The notes under the pieces were generated by a model. The model was not told where the DNA came from. It was given only the letters and a program-made list of their open reading frames with translations, and searched no databases. The position numbers were made by a program, and so were the translations under genes. Shown piece by piece: positions 60,886 through 64,000 of a DNA stretch of 64,000 bases. Position 1 is the first letter of the stretch. Each line of letters starts with the position of its first letter. The stretch lies in contig NZ_RSEB01000001.1 in the NCBI RefSeq assembly GCF_003933745.1, positions 806,001 through 870,000 of the forward strand, written 5' to 3'. This DNA comes from Glycomyces terrestris. GTDB lineage: Bacteria > Actinomycetota > Actinomycetes > Mycobacteriales > Micromonosporaceae.

Positions 60886-62101
60886 CGTGAGCGCCGGCCT
60901 CGGCGGCGACGGGCGCGGGGTGTGGCGCTCGCCGCGCCAGGCGCCGCATCGTGAGGGGGCCGCCGGCGGCGATGAAGAGGGCGAGGGCGGCGGGGACGAG
61001 GAGGCCGACGGTGAGGCTGGTGCCTTCGGCGAGGTAGCCGATGGCGCCGGGGCCGATGAGGAGGCCGGCGGAGCCGGACATGGAGATGAGGGCGACGTTC
61101 GAGGGCGTCCCGCCGGCTTGTCCGATGGCGCTGAAGAGGACCGGGACCATGAGGGCGATGCCGGTGCCGGCGAGGATCCAGCCGGTCCAGGCGAGTGCGA
61201 GGCCGCCGGCGGCGCCGGAGGCGAGGACGAGGGCGTAGCCGAGGACGGCGAGGGCGCCGGCCCACTGGAGGGTGGGGCCGGGGCCGAGCCTGGCGCGGAC
61301 GGGGTCGCCGAGGAGGCGGAAGACGGTCATGGCGACGGCGAAGACGGTGTAGGACAGGGGCGCGAGGGCGGCGTCCGCGTGGAGGACGTTGGCGGCGTGG
61401 AGGTTCGCCCAGTCGATCGCGCCCGATTCGACGAGGTGGCCGCCGAGGCCGAGGAGGAAGAGGGCGGCGAGGAGGACGGCGCCGATCTTCGCGGTGGGGG
61501 CGGGGGCTCCGCTGCTGCCGCCGGAGTTGTCTCGACCCGGTGGCGGCAGCAGCGGACGGGTGGCGATCGCCATGGCCGCGGTGCTGACGACGGCGACGGC
61601 GATGAGGACGGCCTGGTTCCCGAGGCCGAGGACGAGGCACACGGAGGTGAGGGCGCCGGCGGCGGCGCTGCCGAGGCTCCACAGGCCGTGGAAGGCGGAG
61701 ATGATCGGGCGTCCGAAGCGCTGCTCGAGCTCGACGGAGTGGGCGTTGATGCCGACTTCGATGAAGCCGACGCCGGCGCCGTAGAGGGCGGCGCAGGCGA
61801 GGAGGACGGCGTAGTTCGGGGCGAGGGCGGGGGCGATGAGGACGAGCTGGGTGGCGGGGGCGGTCCACAGGAGGAGGCGGCGGGAGGTGATGCGGTCGGC
61901 GATGCGCCCGGCGAGGACCATCGAGGCGAGGCCGACGAGCTGGATGAGCAGGAGCGCGGTCCCGAGCTTCGCTTCGCCGAGGCCGAGGCGGGCGTCGATG
62001 CCGGGGAGGGCGGCGGCCCAGGCGCCCATGACGAAGCCGGAGGTGGCGAAGGCGGCGTGGAGGCCGAGGCGGGCGCGGCGCAGCGCGAGAGGGTCGGACA
62101 T
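60881..62101 (-). CDS. MFS permease (YbjJ/fucose-permease-like)
   Basis: A 406-residue, 12-helix major facilitator. Motif A is GRIADRITSRRLL between helices 2 and 3; GAGVGFIEVGINAHSVELEQRFGRPIISAFHGLWSLGS contains the conserved Asn-Ala-His loop of YbjJ-like and FucP-type permeases. It is divergent from a ROK regulator with two operators in the 118-bp gap, so a sugar or polyol is the likely substrate. Its stop codon overlaps the -10 of the downstream riboswitch. Confidence 0.9.
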   Translation of the reverse strand: MSDPLALRRARLGLHAAFATSGFVMGAWAAALPGIDARLGLGEAKLGTALLLIQLVGLASMVLAGRIADRITSRRLLLWTAPATQLVLIAPALAPNYAVLLACAALYGAGVGFIEVGINAHSVELEQRFGRPIISAFHGLWSLGSAAAGALTSVCLVLGLGNQAVLIAVAVVSTAAMAIATRPLLPPPGRDNSGGSSGAPAPTAKIGAVLLAALFLLGLGGHLVESGAIDWANLHAANVLHADAALAPLSYTVFAVAMTVFRLLGDPVRARLGPGPTLQWAGALAVLGYALVLASGAAGGLALAWTGWILAGTGIALMVPVLFSAIGQAGGTPSNVALISMSGSAGLLIGPGAIGYLAEGTSLTVGLLVPAALALFIAAGGPLTMRRLARRAPHPAPVAAEAGAHV

Positions 62102-62122
62102 GGGGTCCCGTTCCGGAGAGCA

Positions 62123-62147
62123 GTTTTGTTCTTGGTGAGAACATAAC
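62123..62147. promoter_or_regulatory. ROK operator 1
   Basis: GTTTTGTTCT and AGAACATAAC, arms of 10 bases with one mismatch and 5-base spacer, 22-46 bases ahead of the permease start. Confidence 0.6.
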
Positions 62148-62170
62148 AGGGCGGGGGCCGCCCGTCAACG

Positions 62171-62195
62171 GTTATGTTCCGACCGGGCACAAATG
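62171..62195. promoter_or_regulatory. ROK operator 2
   Basis: GTTATGTTCC, a 5-base spacer, then GGCACAAATG: imperfect arms with the same half-site as operator 1, 48 bp from it. Confidence 0.5.
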
Positions 62196-62207
62196 TGTGG
62201 CGGCTGG

Positions 62208-62213
62208 CATAAT
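62208..62213 (+). promoter_or_regulatory. -10 element of the ROK regulator gene (leaderless)
   Basis: CATAAT, six bases before the ATG at 62220. Confidence 0.45.
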
Positions 62214-62219
62214 CCCTCC

Positions 62220-63386
62220 ATGCCGCAGACGATGACGAGCGCCGACCTGAGGATTCACAACCAGGTGCGGCTCCTGCGCGCCGTGCACGGCGCCGCCGCG
62301 CCGGTGACGCGGGCCGAGGCCGCGCGGCTACTGGGCATCGGCCGGAACACCGCCGCGGCGCTCGTGGGCGAGCTGGAGCAGGCGCGGCTGCTGCACGAGG
62401 TGCCCGCGGAGGCCGGCGGGCGGGGGCGGCCCACGACGCTCCTCGTGCCGCATCCCGAAGGGCCGCTTGCGTTCGCGGTGGACTTCCGGGAGGACACGTG
62501 GACGCTCGCGTCCGTGGAGCTCGGCGGTGCGGCGACCGGACTCGAAGAGGGCGAGCACGACCGGACCCCGCGGGCGTTCGCCGCGATCCGGGCCGCGATC
62601 GGGCGGCACGCGAGCGACCGGCTCGCGGTCGTCGGCTTCGCGACGTCCGGCCCCATCCGCGACGGGCGGCGCCTCCACATCTCGCATCTCGGCTGGGACG
62701 AGGTGGACCTCGGCGACCTCGTCGGCCCGGACTGGCCGGCGACGCTGGTCGACAACGACGCGCGGCTCGCCGGGCTCGCCGAGGCGCGGCGGGGGGCGCT
62801 GCGCGGCGTCGGGACCGCGATGCACTTCCACATCGACTTCGACATCGGCGGCACGCTCCTGCTGCACGGCGACGCGCAGCGCGGCGGGCACAACATCGCG
62901 GGCGAGTTCGGGCACATGCCGCTCACGGGGTCCGGACTCGAGTGCATGTGCGGGGTGCGCGGGTGCTGGAGCCTCGACGTGGGTGCGAACGCGCTCGTGC
63001 GGCGCTTCGGGGCCCGGCCCGGCTACGGGGAGGGGCGCGCGCTGGCGCGGGAGATCCTGCGGCGGGCAGCGGACGGCGACGCCGAGGCGGCGGCCGCCGT
63101 TGACGCGAACGCGGCCGCGCTCGGACGCGGCCTGGGCGCGCTCGCGAACGCGCTCGACCCGGAGGCGATCAGCCTCTCCGGGCTCGGCGTGGACCTGATC
63201 CGGCTGCGGCGCGAGGTGATCGAGGCGCACTGCGCCGCGGGCCTGATGGCGTTCCGCCGCGGCGAGCCGCCGCGGATCGTCGCCGGCACGGTCGGCGAGG
63301 CGGGCCCGCTCACGGGCGCGGCCGAGATCGCCTGGGACGCCATCCTGGCCCCCGATCGGGTGAAAGACCGCCTCCAGGGCGCTTGA
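62220..63386 (+). CDS. ROK-family sugar-responsive regulator
   Basis: A 388-residue repressor. The N-terminal winged helix (TRAEAARLLGIGRNTAAALVGELEQARLL, in pieces) is followed by a ROK sugar-kinase fold: VDNDARLAGLAEARRG, HNIAGEFGHMPL and the zinc cluster ECMCGVRGCWSLDVG, all in place. In this it differs from the ROK at 38882, which lacks the zinc site. It is divergent from the MFS permease and most likely represses that gene and itself until a sugar binds. ATG 62220 has CATAAT six bases upstream. Confidence 0.92.
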   Translation: MPQTMTSADLRIHNQVRLLRAVHGAAAPVTRAEAARLLGIGRNTAAALVGELEQARLLHEVPAEAGGRGRPTTLLVPHPEGPLAFAVDFREDTWTLASVELGGAATGLEEGEHDRTPRAFAAIRAAIGRHASDRLAVVGFATSGPIRDGRRLHISHLGWDEVDLGDLVGPDWPATLVDNDARLAGLAEARRGALRGVGTAMHFHIDFDIGGTLLLHGDAQRGGHNIAGEFGHMPLTGSGLECMCGVRGCWSLDVGANALVRRFGARPGYGEGRALAREILRRAADGDAEAAAAVDANAAALGRGLGALANALDPEAISLSGLGVDLIRLRREVIEAHCAAGLMAFRRGEPPRIVAGTVGEAGPLTGAAEIAWDAILAPDRVKDRLQGA

Positions 63387-63436
63387 ACGACCGGTTCTTG
63401 TCGGACCCCTCGGCAATGCTGGCCCCAGACTGGCGT

Positions 63437-63486
63437 CCCCCTCTGGGCGGGTGGGGGCTGGGGACGGTATTCGGCCTTCAGCTCTT
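63437..63486 (+). repeat. Dispersed 50-bp repeat with G-quadruplex motif, copy 2
   Basis: Matches 25631-25680 (minus strand) at 43 of 50 aligned positions. Four G-runs (GGGCGGGTGGGGGCTGGGG) keep short loops. It lies 50 bp past the ROK gene in the 375-bp convergent gap 63387-63761, which shows no gene. Confidence 0.7.
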
Positions 63487-63710
63487 CACGCGCGCGCGGT
63501 GTCCGCAGCGCCGGCGCAGTTCGCGGCGTCCACTGAGGCGGGCCCGGCCGGTCCGCGGCGGACCTAGGCTCAAGTTCCGCGGCTCCAAGGTCCTCATGGG
63601 GCCCGGCCGCGGTCCGCGGCGTCGATCGGCGCACGCTGCATCGTCCGCCCGGCGGGCGCTCCTCCCGGCGCCCGTTCCGCCGCCGCCCCGCCGGCGTCCG
63701 GAGAGACGCC

Positions 63711-63738
63711 GGAGGGCGGGCCCGCGGGCCCGCCCTCC
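63711..63738 (-). terminator. Hairpin terminator of araA
   Basis: Perfect 28-bp palindrome (arm GGAGGGCGGGCCCG, 14 bases) about 23 bases past the araA stop. Confidence 0.65.
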
Positions 63739-63761
63739 TTGCGCCGTATGCCTTCGCAGCC

Positions 63762-64000
63762 CTAAATGCCGCCCTCGAGGTGGTGGTACACCTGGTTCCA
63801 GCGCAGCTCCTGCTTGAACTCGCGGGCGTTGGTGTCGCCGTCGATGGTCACCAGCTCGACGCCGGCGATCTCCGCGAAGTCCTCCATGACCTCCCGGCCG
63901 AAGGCCTGCGTGAAGGAGGTGTGGTGGGGGCCGCCGGCCGTCAGCCACGCCTCGGCCGAGGTCTGGAGGTCCGGGCGCGGCACCCACACGGCGCGCGCGA
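63762..64000 (-). CDS. araA: L-arabinose isomerase, C-terminal part (partial)
   Basis: The last ~79 codons of an L-arabinose isomerase whose N-terminus lies beyond the right edge. [54 protein letters not shown] are the C-terminal AraA features, including the conserved HH and ELRWN. It interconverts L-arabinose and L-ribulose. With a 228-base frame visible from an ATG at 63989, the actual gene clearly extends further. The nearby ROK/MFS pair on the left may belong to the same sugar regulon, though this is inference. Confidence 0.87.
   Translation of the reverse strand, partial: ARAVWVPRPDLQTSAEAWLTAGGPHHTSFTQAFGREVMEDFAEIAGVELVTIDGDTNAREFKQELRWNQVYHHLEGGI

Overview
This 64-kb window is chromosomal DNA of very high G+C content, from a mycelial-type actinobacterium (Actinomycetota). 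The lineage call rests on several points: DUF3040 and SCO5389-type small proteins, a ~1,600-residue NAD-glutamate dehydrogenase, a gluABCD glutamate importer, and a hisI / Trp-associated membrane protein / trpC-trpB-trpA / lgt string. In addition, many genes start exactly 6-7 nt after a TAnnnT -10 hexamer, i.e. they look leaderless. The genus cannot be fixed from the sequence alone. I see no rRNA, tRNA, CRISPR array, IS element or prophage.

Layout. 0-8 kb: DUF3040 protein, DNA polymerase IV, a phosphodiesterase, a NarL-type two-component system, a methyltransferase, and a coupled pair of a GDP-mannose 3,5-epimerase-like enzyme with a WecB/TagA/CpsF glycosyltransferase. 8-16 kb: a headless DUF234-like protein, a GNAT, a flavin monooxygenase, then lgt, trpA, trpB, trpC, the Trp membrane protein and hisI. 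15.6-25.5 kb: a RibD-C reductase, a BCCT transporter, two MDR reductases, a GlxA regulator, a FitA/VapC toxin-antitoxin pair whose toxin frame lacks its own stop, and a heterodimeric ABC exporter. 25.9-36.3 kb: hisF, a TetR module with two matching palindromic operators, an SCO5389 protein with a CooC/ParA-like ATPase, gluABCD, lipB, a DUF1023 hydrolase and a COG1119 ATPase. 36.7-45 kb: a BcrA-type ABC pair, a ROK repressor and NAD-GDH.

45-52 kb is the most enigmatic block. DUF4178, DUF2617, DUF4247, DUF350 and a membrane-anchored spermidine-synthase-like enzyme form one tight + strand operon. After it come a PH-like membrane protein, a ricin-type lectin protein, a Ser/Thr kinase with an extracytoplasmic domain and a second PH-like protein. 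52-60 kb: a DHFR/RibD-C protein, a DHA2 drug exporter with a divergent TetR and its operator, a minisatellite, a kinase-like protein, a membrane protein with a duplicated 3' end, an arginase-family enzyme, a YbbN-like co-chaperone and RNase HI. 60-64 kb: a GDT1/TMEM165-type Mn2+ exporter behind a yybP-ykoY riboswitch, an MFS permease divergent from a ROK regulator with two operators between them, and the C-terminus of L-arabinose isomerase running off the right edge.

Non-coding structure is rich: about ten strong hairpin terminators, three operator systems, a dispersed 50-bp repeat carrying a conserved G-quadruplex motif (25.6 and 63.4 kb), three local tandem duplications, and at least 13 leaderless starts. 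Functions below are read from motifs and family knowledge; no database search was run.
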